64,000 nt of DNA from Pelobacter sp. (GCA_030824515.1 JAVBXN010000015.1:101003-165002); one strand, 5' to 3'; positions 34,244-45,219 are shown, counted from the first letter of the stretch. Numbers and translations: made by a program. The notes: generated by a model from the sequence alone, not told the origin.

Positions 34244-36976
34244 ATGATTCAACCCATGTCAGATCGTCCAACAGGCCCACAAACCGCCCTGGTTTATACG
34301 CTGCTGATAATCGGGGTCCTGGCCGTTTTTGCCGTCACGCTTACGACGTACATTTCGCGGCGTCTGGAAAAACATGCCGAACAGGAGTTGTCACAGCAGG
34401 CGCTGCTGTTGGTCAACTCCATGTCGTCCTATCACTCCGCATTGTCGGAAAGCGCTGTAAAGATAGCCCATGTATTTAAAACCCATTTCCCGGAAAAGTT
34501 CACCATCGACCCCTCCGAAAGCGTCACCATTCAAGGCAGGAAAACCCCTCTTCTCAGGAACGGATCGGTAGCACTGAACCTCAACTATTCAATCGTCGAC
34601 CATTTCTCGTCAGACACCAGGGCGGTCGGCACCGTGTTTGTCCGCTCGGACAACGACTTCATCCGGGTATCCACGTCTTTGAAAAAAGAGGATGGCAACC
34701 GCGCCATTGGCACGCTGCTGGAGAGGAGTCACCCGGCATATCAGGGGCTGTTGAAGGGCGAGGGCTATGTTGGCAAGGCAGAGCTGTTCGGCAAGGATTA
34801 CATGACCTCCTATCAGCCGGTCAGGGATGACAAGGGCAGTGTGATTGCCGTGCTCTTCATCGGACTGGATTTTACCGACAATCTGAAAGGACTCAAGGAC
34901 AAGATCCGCAACACCAAAATCGGGAGAAGCGGCTATATCTTCGTGGTGGATGCCAAGGAAGGGCACAACTACGGAAACCTTATGATCCACCCTGTCAAGG
35001 AAGGTGGCAATTATAACGATTACAGGGATTCTGGCGGTCGTCTGTTTGCCCGTGAAATTCTGGAAAATAAAAATGGAATCATCCGCTATCACTGGATCAA
35101 CAAGGAACTTGGTGAAACAGAAGTACGGGAGAAGCTGGTTGCCTATCGCACGCTGAATGAGTGGAACTGGATCGTCTGCGCCGGTGCGTGGATGGATGAA
35201 TTGAACGAAGATGCCATAGTGCTCAGAAACTCGATGATCGGCGCCACAAGCGTGGTGGCGCTGGTGCTGGTGCTACTGTTCAGGACGATGCTGCGCATGG
35301 AAAAGCGCTTGACCGGTGAGCTTCAGACCCGCATCGACGAGTATCAGGAGTCCCAGAAAGAGCTGCAGGTGACCGAGGAGATGCTGCGCCAGCAAATTCA
35401 GGAATATCAGACAACCCACGATCAGCTCCTGGCAAGCGAGGAACAGTTGAAAGTCCAACTTGAGCTGACCGAGGAGAGCTCGATAAAATTCAAGGCGGTT
35501 TTTGACAATTCCCCGATTGCGGTGACGCTCACGACTATCCCTGAAGGCGCTTTTTATGAGGTCAACCGCGCATTCACCGAGATGTTCGGCTACAGCCGGG
35601 ATGAAACGGTCGGTAAGTCAACCATCGACCTGTCGCTGTGGCAGAAAGAAAATGAGTATGACAATTTTGTTCAGTTGTTGCGGGAAAATGGAGAAGTCCA
35701 TAATTTTGAAGCGAGGATGCGCCGCAAGGATGGAGAGGAAATCAGCGTGCTATATTCCGGGGGCAAGCTGGAAATTGCCGGCAAGCCTTTGGTTCTGAGC
35801 GCGGTAATGGACATAACGGAGCAAAAACGACTTCAAAACCAGCTGCACCAGTTGCAAAAAATGGATGTTGTCGGCCAGTTGGCGGGGGGGATCGCCCACG
35901 ATTTCAATAATATGCTGACCGGGATTCTGGCTTCGGCCGAGATACTAAGGCGACGGCTTGCGGACGACGAGAAAAACAGCAAGATGGTGGGCAACATCAT
36001 CGAGGCAGCGACCCGTTCAGCCGATCTGACCCGTGATCTGTTGACCATATCCCGCAAAAGTCCGGCGAACCTGACTCCTGTTGCAATCAATGAATCAATT
36101 TCCTCGGTGATTGGCATACTTGAACACACTATTGACAAACATATACGACTTACGGCGAATCTGGACAGCAGCAATCCGGTTGTGATGTGCGATCAGACCC
36201 AGTTGCACAACATCTTGCTCAATCTGGGGGTCAATGCTCGCGATGCGATGCCCGAGGGTGGCACATTGACATATTCAACTGCCGAGAGAATGCTCGATGA
36301 GATGTCCTGCCGCTCCATGGGATTCTCGATCAAGCCGGGGCGCTATCTGGAACTGGCAGTGTCGGATACCGGGGTCGGTATGACGTCTGATATTCTGGAG
36401 CATGTCTTCGAGCCGTTCTTTACTACAAAGGAGGCCGGAAAAGGGACTGGTCTTGGACTGGCGTCCGTTTACGGGACTGTCAAAAGTCATGGTGGCGAGA
36501 TTATCGTCCAGAGTCAGCCCGGTCTCGGCTCGGTATTCAAGCTATTTCTCCCGCTGATTTCCGCTGGATCTCGTGAACAGGCGTCCGAGGATGTGATTGT
36601 TCGCGGTAGTGGCGGCATATTGCTGGTGGATGACGAGGAGATGTTGCGGTCGGTCGGTTGCGAGTTGCTGGAAGATCTGGGATATACGGTGTTTCTGGCG
36701 GAAAACGGAGAACATGCGCTGGAGGTATATGCCGCTAACCGGGACGAAATTTCGCTGGTGATCCTGGATATGATCATGCCCAGGATGGGGGGCAAGGAGG
36801 CCTACCTGCGATTGCGCGAACAGAAGCCTGATTTGAAGGTTCTGTTCTGTTCTGGCTTCAGCCGTGAAGGAACCAAGGATGAGCTGTTGGAAATGGGCGC
36901 AGGCGGTTTTATCCAGAAGCCGTATAATCGAAGCGAACTGAGTCGGGCCGTGGCCGGGATTTTGGGCCGGGCTTAA
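34244..36976 (+). CDS. Membrane hybrid histidine kinase, Cache-PAS-HisKA-HATPase-REC
   Basis: 910 residues; ATG after AGGAAGG. An N-terminal membrane helix (about 15-37) precedes a large periplasmic Cache-type sensor (about 40-325, including [21 protein letters not shown] and [15 protein letters not shown]), then a second helix (about 338-358). A coiled coil (about 365-420) leads to PAS (about 425-545), HisKA with [13 protein letters not shown], HATPase ([25 protein letters not shown]) and a receiver (about 790-905, [20 protein letters not shown]). Cache sensors usually bind small organic ligands outside the cell. No response regulator with an output domain follows on the same strand; the NarL-type one is convergent. 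Confidence 0.93.
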   Translation: MIQPMSDRPTGPQTALVYTLLIIGVLAVFAVTLTTYISRRLEKHAEQELSQQALLLVNSMSSYHSALSESAVKIAHVFKTHFPEKFTIDPSESVTIQGRKTPLLRNGSVALNLNYSIVDHFSSDTRAVGTVFVRSDNDFIRVSTSLKKEDGNRAIGTLLERSHPAYQGLLKGEGYVGKAELFGKDYMTSYQPVRDDKGSVIAVLFIGLDFTDNLKGLKDKIRNTKIGRSGYIFVVDAKEGHNYGNLMIHPVKEGGNYNDYRDSGGRLFAREILENKNGIIRYHWINKELGETEVREKLVAYRTLNEWNWIVCAGAWMDELNEDAIVLRNSMIGATSVVALVLVLLFRTMLRMEKRLTGELQTRIDEYQESQKELQVTEEMLRQQIQEYQTTHDQLLASEEQLKVQLELTEESSIKFKAVFDNSPIAVTLTTIPEGAFYEVNRAFTEMFGYSRDETVGKSTIDLSLWQKENEYDNFVQLLRENGEVHNFEARMRRKDGEEISVLYSGGKLEIAGKPLVLSAVMDITEQKRLQNQLHQLQKMDVVGQLAGGIAHDFNNMLTGILASAEILRRRLADDEKNSKMVGNIIEAATRSADLTRDLLTISRKSPANLTPVAINESISSVIGILEHTIDKHIRLTANLDSSNPVVMCDQTQLHNILLNLGVNARDAMPEGGTLTYSTAERMLDEMSCRSMGFSIKPGRYLELAVSDTGVGMTSDILEHVFEPFFTTKEAGKGTGLGLASVYGTVKSHGGEIIVQSQPGLGSVFKLFLPLISAGSREQASEDVIVRGSGGILLVDDEEMLRSVGCELLEDLGYTVFLAENGEHALEVYAANRDEISLVILDMIMPRMGGKEAYLRLREQKPDLKVLFCSGFSREGTKDELLEMGAGGFIQKPYNRSELSRAVAGILGRA

Positions 36977-37017
36977 AAACAGTTGCCGTAAAAATGTCCT
37001 GGAGCAGCCAAATATAA

Positions 37018-37653
37018 CTAATAGCTCAGGTTGTTTTTTATCGCATAGGCGATGATTTCGCCGCTGGTTCTCAGGTTGAGCTTTTCCAGGATCCTGGTGC
37101 GATAGGTGCTGATGGTTTTTATGCTCAGGCATAACTCGTTGGCGATTTCGGTCATGGTCTTGCCGGTGGCCATCATGCCGACCAGTTGCTGTTCCCGGTC
37201 GGATAATGACTCGTGCAGATGCTCGACACTCTTTTTTGATTCAAATAGAGTCTCCGCCAGCAGTTCCGCCATTGACGGCCCCAGGTATTTACCGCCCGAA
37301 AGAACCTTGCTGACCGCCCCCTGCAGTTCGTGTGACGCGCTTTCCTTGGTAATGTATCCGGCAGCGCCCAGGCGTAACGATCTTACCGCGTACTGCCCTT
37401 CGGAATGCATGCTCAGCATCAATACCGGCACCGTCGGCTTGTCTCGTTTGATGCACTTGAGAATTTCCAGGCCGTTTCGGCCGGGCATCGAGATGTCCAG
37501 CAGAACCAGAGCATAATCAACGCTGTTGAACATGGCCAGCGCTTCCTGCCCATTGCTGGCCTGATCAATTTCAAACTTGCACTCCATCTCGGAAAGTATC
37601 CGGATCAGACCGTGCCGCACAATCGTGTGATCGTCAACCAGCAGAACCTTCAT
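37018..37653 (-). CDS. NarL/FixJ-family response regulator
   Basis: 211 residues from the ATG that follows GGAGGT. Receiver domain (1-120, VDDHTIV, phospho-acceptor in LLDISMPGRNG, lysine in TKES) and LuxR-type helix-turn-helix (about 145-205, LSDREQQLVGMMATGKTMTEIANELCLSIKTISTYRTRIL). It is cotranscribed with the kinase gene 17 bases upstream and is its clear partner. Confidence 0.94.
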   Translation of the reverse strand: MKVLLVDDHTIVRHGLIRILSEMECKFEIDQASNGQEALAMFNSVDYALVLLDISMPGRNGLEILKCIKRDKPTVPVLMLSMHSEGQYAVRSLRLGAAGYITKESASHELQGAVSKVLSGGKYLGPSMAELLAETLFESKKSVEHLHESLSDREQQLVGMMATGKTMTEIANELCLSIKTISTYRTRILEKLNLRTSGEIIAYAIKNNLSY

Positions 37654-37670
37654 TGGGTCTACCTCCAATT

Positions 37671-40319
37671 TCAGCGGGGAATTTCCAATCGTACAACCGT
37701 GCCGTCACTTGGCGTTCCGTTTATTACAAGAGAACCGCCACATTTTCTTGCCCGTTCCTGCATTCCCAGCATTCCGAAGGCGTCGGGCGCGCCGATCGCC
37801 TGAGCCGTAATTCCATTGCCGTTATCAGCCACCTCGAGGACAACTGTTTGCGGTGTCAGGCACAATGAAATCGCCACCTCACAGGCATTGGCATGGCGAA
37901 CCACATTGGTCAGCGCTTCCTGCAATATTCGGAATATGGCAATCGAAACTTCCTTGTCGAAGTGGTTACCCGCGTCTTCGTCGAGCATCAGATGACACAC
38001 AATACCGCTCTTTAGTTGAAAATCCTGAACATAATGGCCGATGGCGGCCGCAAGCCCCAGGTTTTCAAGCAGTGGCGGAGTAAGCCGGGCGGTAATGTTT
38101 TGCACCATTGAGATCAGGTTGGCCAGATTCTGCCGAATGCCGATTATATGACTGTTAAACCGTTGAACCATTTCCGGATCCATCTGCCGAACCAGCCAGC
38201 CCAGGTCCATATTCATCGCGGTCAAAATCTGTCCCATCTGGTCATGCAGCTCCCGCGCGATGTTGCGCCGCTCTTCCTCCCTGGTGTCCTCGATCTTCTG
38301 ATACAGCGCCGTGAGCTTTTCGTTGGCCGCGATCAGCTCATTTTCATAGTTTTTCAGGCGGCTGATATCCATCGCATAAACGGCAAGATATATCACGTTT
38401 CCGGATGCGTCCAGCACCGGGCTGACTGCGTTTGAGAATGAAATGTCGCCGCGCCGGTCTTCAAACATTACCGGCTGCCGCGTTGCCATTGCCTGCTCAT
38501 ATTTGATTCTGCGGCTATCCCTGACCTCCTCGGTGAAATAATCAAAAATGCATTTTCCATACATCTCGTCCGGGGTGCTGTTCAGTCTCCCCGCAAGTAT
38601 CCGGTTCGCCTTGACAACCATGTTATCCGTTGTTACCAGGCCGATCGATTCAAGCACCGCGTTCAGTAGCGTGTCCAGGATTCGCTCGTTTTCCAGGCGA
38701 TCTTTAATAGCCAGTTTTTTGTCTTTTATTCTCCATATGCCATCCATGATCAGAGTCAGCATGAGAATATCCTTTTCGGAATAATCCATGTCTTTATTGC
38801 CGACTCCGACCAGCATTACAACTTTGCCGTCAACGATCAGAGGTACGCTCAAATACCGCGATATGTCTCCAACACCATGCGGAAGTGCCGCAGGTTGTGG
38901 ATTGGAGTCTTCATGGCCATTGATGATGACCGGTTTTCTTTGCCTGACAGACTCTCCCCACAGACCTGCATCTGCAACGCAGTATTCCACTGCCGTGCGG
39001 CATTCACTCGTGCCTTCTCCGGAACATGTCCGGACGGCAAGCATCGATTCATCAAGGTTCAGCTCACATATGTGTCCTATTGTACTTCCGGTCAGGCGGA
39101 TTACTTCTTCCAGCGCGAAACATTCAATGACCGGTTCCGGGCTGTCAGCCATGCATGAGAGTTTGTAGAGCGATTTGAATTTGCTCTCATTGAATTTCAA
39201 CTCTTCTTCGTACTTCAAGCGGAATGACTCCCGGCTTCTCAGATGCTCGATCATCCGGTTGAATGATTGCGCCAGTTGTCCCAGTTCGGCCCCTTCAATT
39301 TCGGAGATGCTGATGTCAAGATTGTCCCCGGCCAGGGATTGCACGGCAGTATTCAGCCGCATGATGCGATTGACGATCAGGTGCTTGCTCAGTAACCAGG
39401 CAAATCCGAACGACAGTATGGTTGTCGAGGTGAGCGCCAGGATCTCCAGGAGAACTTTTCTGTTCAGATCCGCGTGGACCGCATCGGCCGGGAGCCCAAC
39501 CCGAATGTAGAGATACGGCTCCTGCTCGCTTTTCAGGCTAAGCTTGCGAAAACAGTACAAACGGCCATTTCCATCGCTGTCCAGTGATTCGAAGAAGGCG
39601 CCGTCTTCATTGCTCATGCGCATCATGGAAAAATTCTCGGGACGGTCGTTCTGCCCGACATGTTGCGGGAACAGATGTGAATAGGCTCTGGTGCCTTTGT
39701 GGTCAAAAAAACTGACGTTGCAGTTATCAGGATAAATGGATGTATTCAGGTCGTTTTCGTACAGGTCCGCACCATATTCTATCAGCACCAGTCCGTCAAA
39801 ATCGCCCTGTTTTGTCAGCAGCGGGAAGCCGAAACAGACCGCCGAATGTCTGGTATGCATTGATGCATCATATTCGCCGGATGCCATTTTTTTTGTGATC
39901 CTGGCGTTTTTAAAGCATCTGTAGTGTGCGATTGAAATCGGTCTCGAGGATGGATCGGTTGCCGAAATGACCCTGCCGGTAGAATCCGCGATAAGGATGT
40001 TATTAATCTGATGATTGGTTGCCTTGATGTCGGCTAGTACCGTCTTAATGGCCTTGATATCGCGCTTTGACACTTCTGATGAGTGGGAAAGCAGGTGGGC
40101 TATATGCTCTGATGCTACCGCCGCCTCTTTCTGGCTGTTTGCGGTAAACTCCGCCAGTTGCAGCAATCTAGCTTTAATATGTTTCTTCTCGCTGTCGCGC
40201 TCCTGGATGGCGGAATGAATGATGAGGGTGATCGAGGGTATCAGCAGCACCAGCAAAATCAGTGATACCAGGTGTTTGATCGGAAGGGACATCAGCTTTG
40301 AGGTGAGTTTTCTTTTCAT
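37671..40319 (-). CDS. NarX-like membrane sensor kinase with Cache, HAMP, GAF and PAS domains
   Basis: 882 residues. Membrane helix (about 15-35), periplasmic Cache-like sensor (about 40-285), second helix (about 290-312), HAMP (about 315-365), GAF (about 400-540, with a cysteine-containing CSGEGTSECRTAVEYC), PAS (about 560-670), then HisKA_3 with the phospho-acceptor motif EERRNIARELHDQMGQ and a compact HATPase (DNGNGI, GMLGMQERA). This kinase class phosphorylates NarL-type regulators, here the next gene. The GAF and PAS domains could add an intracellular signal to the extracellular one. Confidence 0.93.
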   Translation of the reverse strand: MKRKLTSKLMSLPIKHLVSLILLVLLIPSITLIIHSAIQERDSEKKHIKARLLQLAEFTANSQKEAAVASEHIAHLLSHSSEVSKRDIKAIKTVLADIKATNHQINNILIADSTGRVISATDPSSRPISIAHYRCFKNARITKKMASGEYDASMHTRHSAVCFGFPLLTKQGDFDGLVLIEYGADLYENDLNTSIYPDNCNVSFFDHKGTRAYSHLFPQHVGQNDRPENFSMMRMSNEDGAFFESLDSDGNGRLYCFRKLSLKSEQEPYLYIRVGLPADAVHADLNRKVLLEILALTSTTILSFGFAWLLSKHLIVNRIMRLNTAVQSLAGDNLDISISEIEGAELGQLAQSFNRMIEHLRSRESFRLKYEEELKFNESKFKSLYKLSCMADSPEPVIECFALEEVIRLTGSTIGHICELNLDESMLAVRTCSGEGTSECRTAVEYCVADAGLWGESVRQRKPVIINGHEDSNPQPAALPHGVGDISRYLSVPLIVDGKVVMLVGVGNKDMDYSEKDILMLTLIMDGIWRIKDKKLAIKDRLENERILDTLLNAVLESIGLVTTDNMVVKANRILAGRLNSTPDEMYGKCIFDYFTEEVRDSRRIKYEQAMATRQPVMFEDRRGDISFSNAVSPVLDASGNVIYLAVYAMDISRLKNYENELIAANEKLTALYQKIEDTREEERRNIARELHDQMGQILTAMNMDLGWLVRQMDPEMVQRFNSHIIGIRQNLANLISMVQNITARLTPPLLENLGLAAAIGHYVQDFQLKSGIVCHLMLDEDAGNHFDKEVSIAIFRILQEALTNVVRHANACEVAISLCLTPQTVVLEVADNGNGITAQAIGAPDAFGMLGMQERARKCGGSLVINGTPSDGTVVRLEIPR

Positions 40320-40881
40320 CTTATCATCAGCATGATTTCCTGAGAGTGTCGGTCAGGGATAGCCAGTCGGGTTTGATGTGCGGTGATTCTCCGGATTGCG
40401 CGGTTATGATCTGGCGCAATACCCGATTGGATATATACAGTATAAAGCAAGCATTATGCCATAATAATTTGATCGCATTTAACGAAAGTTACTGCATCCG
40501 AGAGGCACAGATCTGCCTTTCAGCCACGCACCCGGCAGCATCAAATCCCAGTATGTCGTATTTCCTTATTTCTTACACATTGCGTGCACATTCTCCTGAT
40601 ATTTACATAGATAATGACGGCGCTGTCCATTCACATGGAATGGCGTTTATAAAAAATGAAGCTGAGTTTGGTGGTTTGGGAGAGCGCTTGGCCAGCGTGC
40701 TCAAGCTTACTGAAACTCGGCACGTTGGGGGGTGATACAACAGGCGGGGCAAATTTTTTCGGGAAGGAGGATTGGTTTAAAGCTAAACATGGCTAAAGTA
40801 GTGATGATTTACCGTGCAAGAGATTGGGGGTTCACTTCCATGCGAAGCTGACCCTCAATTTCCAATGAAAGGAGCCACGTA
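40320..40881. other. Intergenic region, no gene seen
   Basis: About 560 bases between divergent genes. The 129-codon frame at 40346-40735 shows no ribosome site, signal peptide or family motif. Promoters for both flanking genes must lie here, but no strong consensus is visible. Confidence 0.5.
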
Positions 40882-41892
40882 ATGATAAGTTCAATAAGTA
40901 GTTCAAGTGGAGGGTTAAGCGCATCCTTCCTGAAACAGATGCAGGAAGACATGTTCAAGGCTGTTGACAGCAACGGCGACAGCAAAATTGACAAAACCGA
41001 GATGAGCTCATTTCGGAAATCCCAACAAGAAAATGGCAAACAGGGCGGGCCCAGTGTTGATGAGATGTTTACAAACATGGATTCCGACAATGACGGCGCC
41101 ATTAGCAGGCTTGAATCAGATGCTGCACTTGCAAAAATGAGTCAGCAGATGCAGGCCCAAGGACCTCCTCCCGCTTCAAGCAATTCAGAAACCAGTTCCT
41201 CTTCGAAATTGAAAGACAGTGTCTTCAAGAGTGCGGATCAGGACGGGGATGGCAGCATCAGCGAAGATGAGTTGAGCACACTGCTTGGCAACTTATCCCA
41301 AAGCGACACAACCGTTGATGATCTTATGACTGCCCTGGATACTGACAAGAATGGCAGTATCAGCAAAAGTGAATCCGATGCGGCTGTCGACAAGGCTGAT
41401 CAGCAACGCCTTGCCCAGGGGCCTCCTCCACCTCCACCTCCGTCTGACAGCAGCTCTTCTTCATCAAGCAAGTCGAGTTCAAGTCAAATTTTTGATGCTC
41501 TTGACACTAATAAGGACGGGACCGTCAGCGCCAGTGAATTGCTGGCAGCGCTTTCAGGCGAGGATGACAGTTCGTCAGAGAGCAGTTCTTCTTCAAGCGG
41601 TTCTTCCGTGGACAGCTCATCCGTGAAAAAAATATTTGATGTCATGGATACCAATCAGGATGGCACTGTCAGTAAGAGCGAACTTGAGGCGGCTCTTACC
41701 AAAACGGCTAAACAACATCAAGTTGAGTCGACAACAGACAATGTTTCATCAGCATCCACCGCAGTCGGTGTTAATTCCACTGACCCGACACTCTATGCGG
41801 CGGCTGCAAAAAGTTATCTGCAAGCAAGTTTCAGCAGCTTCGCCGAGAACGCCGCTGCATCGGCACTCTCAGCTTCTGCTCTGTATGCGTAG
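40882..41892 (+). CDS. Six-EF-hand calcium-binding protein with Ser-rich and Pro-rich linkers
   Basis: 336 residues; AAAGGAG precedes the ATG. Six canonical loops (D-x-[DN]-x-[DN]-G) lie at 29-40, 67-78, 119-130, 153-164, 208-219 and 256-267, in three pairs. The pairs are joined by linkers AQGPPP (about 92-97), seven prolines with a serine run (181-201) and an acidic Ser run (228-247). The C-terminus (about 295-336) is Ala/Ser-rich. There is no signal peptide; the N-terminus is MISSISSSSGG. EF-hand proteins of this style occur in related bacteria and resemble a Xanthomonas calcium-binding effector family, but the role here is unknown. It may be secreted by a non-Sec route. Confidence 0.85.
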   Translation: MISSISSSSGGLSASFLKQMQEDMFKAVDSNGDSKIDKTEMSSFRKSQQENGKQGGPSVDEMFTNMDSDNDGAISRLESDAALAKMSQQMQAQGPPPASSNSETSSSSKLKDSVFKSADQDGDGSISEDELSTLLGNLSQSDTTVDDLMTALDTDKNGSISKSESDAAVDKADQQRLAQGPPPPPPPSDSSSSSSSKSSSSQIFDALDTNKDGTVSASELLAALSGEDDSSSESSSSSSGSSVDSSSVKKIFDVMDTNQDGTVSKSELEAALTKTAKQHQVESTTDNVSSASTAVGVNSTDPTLYAAAAKSYLQASFSSFAENAAASALSASALYA

Positions 41893-42026
41893 CTGATACT
41901 GAGTTTGAAGCACACCATGAAAGAGCAGGCTGGACCTCATTGAGGATGCCTGGATGAATGCCGACCGATTGACGCATTCAATTATTTTTTGAATCAACAG
42001 CACCATCCTCATTGATGATGTAGCCA

Positions 42027-42055
42027 GTTTCCGTCCGGAAACTCCGGACGGAAAC
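42027..42055. repeat. Strong 12-bp hairpin
   Basis: GTTTCCGTCCGG / CCGGACGGAAAC with a five-base loop lies in the 270 bases after the EF-hand gene. There is no T-run; it could stall transcription or be a dispersed palindrome. Confidence 0.5.
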
Positions 42056-42182
42056 CAGGTGCGTCACAGCCTGCTTCTCATGGTAGTTCCATGCATAAGG
42101 GTGTATTGCGGGACCAATTTCAGCCGGTCACTCAGCAGCAGCGGCCATTAAACAGGTTCCAGAGATGAACGCGGAGGAGTTG

Positions 42183-42494
42183 ATGAAACAGTTCAGTGCT
42201 CAATTAGAAGTTCAAGCTGTCTTGCCGTTATCCGGCCCTGATGTGATAGCAGAATCTGACAACTGCCCTCCGGGGCAGCTGACAAGTCCTCAATATAATG
42301 CTGAGGAGCTGGCAAGAATAATTTGGGAGGAGACTCCTGAATCTGTAGAGGCGTTTGGTTCTCTGGAGGAGATGGTCGAGTACATCCAGGAAGCAATGTC
42401 ATCTGATTACGTATTTCATACAAAGTCAACTCCTCATGAAGTGTCAGGATTGACGAGCATCCGGAAGAATAGAATGGGGTGTTCCCGTGATTAG
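42183..42494 (+). CDS. Hypothetical acidic protein
   Basis: 103 residues from the ATG that follows GGAGG at five bases. It is rich in Glu, with an Ala-Glu-Glu-Leu-Ala repeat region around residues 40-75 (YNAEELARIIWEETPESVEAF, EEMVEYIQEAM) that looks helical. Not recognised. Its stop overlaps the start of the TPR gene by eight bases, so it is probably translated with it. Confidence 0.5.
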   Translation: MKQFSAQLEVQAVLPLSGPDVIAESDNCPPGQLTSPQYNAEELARIIWEETPESVEAFGSLEEMVEYIQEAMSSDYVFHTKSTPHEVSGLTSIRKNRMGCSRD

Positions 42495-43743
42495 TTCGAA
42501 TTGGCTCAGTGACAGCAGTTCTGATGTTTTGGGTCTGTCCGCCGCCTACCAAAGTGCACAGACCAGTCGAGCTCAAAGCGCTCAGTACGCAATCGCAGCC
42601 GCCTCAACGGCTTTAAGTGATGGCAATTACGACAAAGCAGTCAAAGCATTCAAAACAGCCGCAGCCTTTGATACAACCAATACTACGGCCTATAATTACC
42701 TGGGAAAGATTTATCTGGCGCAGGGTAAAACTGACGATGCAATCAAAGCATTCACGCAACTGGTAAATATCCAATCCAATTCGTCTACAAAAGATTCATC
42801 TTCAAGTGCCCCCACCCTGGAGGAAGCAAAGATCAGTCTGGGCAATGCCTATTTACAGGCCAAGCAGTATGACAAGTCAGAGAAACAATTTAAAGATGCC
42901 ATCAAGCTGGCTCCGCGAGATTCACTTCCCGTTTACACTCTGGGGCAGCAGTATCTGGCTCAGGGCAGACTTACAGAGTCTTTGACACAGCTTGAAAAAG
43001 CAAAGTCGTTGGCGCCGAAAGATGGCAACGTATATTATGCCTTGGGTGCAGTCTATAATGCCCAGGGAAATTACATGGAAGCCGCGACAGCACTGCAAAC
43101 ATCCCTTCAGCTTAAATCGGATTTTCCAGAGGCAAATTATGAATTAGGCGTTGCATACAATGGTCTCAACTATACTGAAGGGGTGCAGGAACAGCAGGCA
43201 ATATTGGATAGCTCGGATGCTACCCTGGCATCGCAGCTATCAACCATTACCAGGCCACAAATAGTCGGGATTGAAGAAGATAATATAAAATCGACATTTG
43301 CCACTTCTCTTTTAGGGGCGGGCACTCCAATCTGGCTTTTTGATACCTCGCTGACAACTCCGAATAGCTCTAAAACCGTATCCACCGTGATCCAGTTTAG
43401 CAAAGAAATGGACTTTGACTCGGTCACCAATATATCAAACTGGTCAATTTCACGTGGAAACAATTCTAAATCCGGTTATTACAATTATTCATTGCCAATC
43501 TCCAGCAGTGATGCCTATATACCGCCGACACCAGAATCCGTGATTTATGATTCCACCACTGGAGAAGCCACCGTGTCTTTCAGGCTCAGCCAGAACAGCA
43601 ACGGTGACGCTAAAATAGATCCCATGCATCTTGTGTTTACTTTTTATGGTGAAGATGCTTATGGACAGACAATGGATCTGACAGCAAATTCAATAGACGG
43701 CTATGCTTCAGCCCCATTCGGTTCTGTTGACACATTGGTATGA
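42487..43743 (+). CDS. TPR-repeat protein
   Basis: 418 residues with a GTG start overlapping the preceding gene. Five or so tetratricopeptide repeats occupy about 35-240 (ALSDGNYDKAVKAFKTAAAFDTTN, AYNYLGKIYLAQGKTDDAIKAF, SLGNAYLQAKQYDKSEKQFKDAIKLAP, TLGQQYLAQGRLTESLTQLEKAKSLAP, YYALGAVYNAQGNYMEAATAL). The C-terminal 150 residues form a beta-rich domain of unknown kind. The N-terminus MISSNWLSDSSS lacks a signal peptide and echoes that of the EF-hand protein. The two proteins and the small one between them may act together. Confidence 0.75.
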   Translation: MISSNWLSDSSSDVLGLSAAYQSAQTSRAQSAQYAIAAASTALSDGNYDKAVKAFKTAAAFDTTNTTAYNYLGKIYLAQGKTDDAIKAFTQLVNIQSNSSTKDSSSSAPTLEEAKISLGNAYLQAKQYDKSEKQFKDAIKLAPRDSLPVYTLGQQYLAQGRLTESLTQLEKAKSLAPKDGNVYYALGAVYNAQGNYMEAATALQTSLQLKSDFPEANYELGVAYNGLNYTEGVQEQQAILDSSDATLASQLSTITRPQIVGIEEDNIKSTFATSLLGAGTPIWLFDTSLTTPNSSKTVSTVIQFSKEMDFDSVTNISNWSISRGNNSKSGYYNYSLPISSSDAYIPPTPESVIYDSTTGEATVSFRLSQNSNGDAKIDPMHLVFTFYGEDAYGQTMDLTANSIDGYASAPFGSVDTLV

Positions 43744-43866
43744 ACATCTGTTCAATATTTTGAGCGAAACTCCTCTAATATCTCTACTTTATCTGTCTAC
43801 AGCGTAGTTTGTCCGAATAACGCTCCGATACTATCCGACATTTGAGTTAATAATATTGTACTGTTG

Positions 43867-43903
43867 ACTCAGCCTTCATTCACTCTGTGTTTGGAGGCTG
43901 AGT
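43867..43903 (+). terminator. Probable terminator after the TPR gene
   Basis: ACTCAGCCT / AGGCTGAGT pair across a 19-base loop, followed by TCATTTCC. Confidence 0.5.
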
Positions 43904-44032
43904 TCATTTCCCTGTTAGCTTCATATTTGCTGCACATTCAGGGTGCATTCTGTGAAACATGGATCATCGGTATGATGCAATAAAATCCGCTCCGGCGAGC
44001 ATTGCCGCCATGGGCGTAAAAGGACTGGAATC

Positions 44033-45217
44033 ATGATTGCCACATCACGAAACAGAATCATTTTCGGAACAATTGCCCTGCTTGTCATACTGGGGGGAGG
44101 ATTGGCCGTGAAGAAGGCTTTCTTCGGCAAACCCAAGACCACATTTATTACTGCCGATGTTGTCAGGATGGATCTGGAGGAAAGCGTGCTGGCCAGCGGT
44201 ACGCTGAAGGCGTTCAAGACGGTGGCGGTGGGAGCTCAGGTGTCCGGGCAGTTGAAGACCCTGCATGTTGCCTTGGGGGATACGGTGAAAAAGGGGCAGC
44301 TTCTGGCTGAGATCGATCCGGTGCTGCAGCAGAACACTCTCAGGGACGCCGAGGCCCAGGTAGAAAACCTGCGGGCACAGAAACGCTCCAGGCAGGAGTT
44401 GTTGAAACAGTATGAGCTTGCCTTGCAACGCCAGAGACAGATGAGCGCCAGGGACGCCACCTCCAAAGCGGACCTGGAAATTGCACAGTCTCAGTTTGAG
44501 AGTACCCGTCACGACATAGCAGCTCTTGAAGCTCAAATAAAGAAGGCCATCATTGCAGTGGCTACTGCAAAAGCCAATCTCGAATATACCAGAATCAACG
44601 CGCCAATTGATGGCGCTGTCATCTCCATCGATACCGAGGAAGGTCAGACGGTGGTGTCTACCCAGTCGGCAACCACAATCATTACACTGGCCACACTGGA
44701 TACCATGACCGTCAAGGCCAAGATATCCGAGGCGGATGTCACCAGGGTTAAGCCGGGGCTGGCGACCTATTTCACCCTGTTGGGAGATGCGGACAAACGT
44801 TATTACAGCAAGCTGCGGGCAATTGAACCGGGTCCGGTTTCGAGTGGAACCAGTAGTAGTACGAGTTCCGGCAGCAGTACTGCTGTCTATTACTATGGGT
44901 TGTTCGAGGTGCCTAACAGCGAAAACAAGTTGAAGGTTTCCATGACAGCACAGGTGGCAATCGTTCTTAACCAGGCAAAACAGGCTCTCTGCATCCCGGT
45001 TTCGGCACTGGGGGAAAAGCAGAAAGATGGTCGCATCACGGTGACGGTGTTTGAAGGAGACATCGCCAGCACGAGGAATATCCGGACCGGCATCACCAAC
45101 AACGTACAGGTGCAGGTGCTTGATGGGTTGCGAGAAGGGGAAAAGGTGGTTGTCGGTGACAGCGCTTCGTTACCGAAAACCGAATCTAGCGCCATGCCGC
45201 CACCGGGGAAACGCTGA
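44033..45217 (+). CDS. macA: MacA-like periplasmic adaptor of a tripartite efflux pump
   Basis: 394 residues; AAAGGA before the ATG. One N-terminal membrane helix (about 8-27), lipoyl/barrel-sandwich halves (about 60-90 and 180-215), a long coiled-coil hairpin (about 95-180, AQVENLRAQKRSRQELLKQYE), then beta-barrel domains. A Ser/Thr/Gly-rich loop (PVSSGTSSSTSSGSS) interrupts the barrel near residue 275. It connects MacB in the inner membrane with the outer membrane channel and is first in the operon. Confidence 0.92.
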   Translation: MIATSRNRIIFGTIALLVILGGGLAVKKAFFGKPKTTFITADVVRMDLEESVLASGTLKAFKTVAVGAQVSGQLKTLHVALGDTVKKGQLLAEIDPVLQQNTLRDAEAQVENLRAQKRSRQELLKQYELALQRQRQMSARDATSKADLEIAQSQFESTRHDIAALEAQIKKAIIAVATAKANLEYTRINAPIDGAVISIDTEEGQTVVSTQSATTIITLATLDTMTVKAKISEADVTRVKPGLATYFTLLGDADKRYYSKLRAIEPGPVSSGTSSSTSSGSSTAVYYYGLFEVPNSENKLKVSMTAQVAIVLNQAKQALCIPVSALGEKQKDGRITVTVFEGDIASTRNIRTGITNNVQVQVLDGLREGEKVVVGDSASLPKTESSAMPPPGKR

Positions 45218-45219
45218 TC

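Noticed and set aside
40346..40735. 129-codon open frame in the intergenic region
   Set aside because: No ribosome site, no recognisable domain and unusual composition; probably chance.
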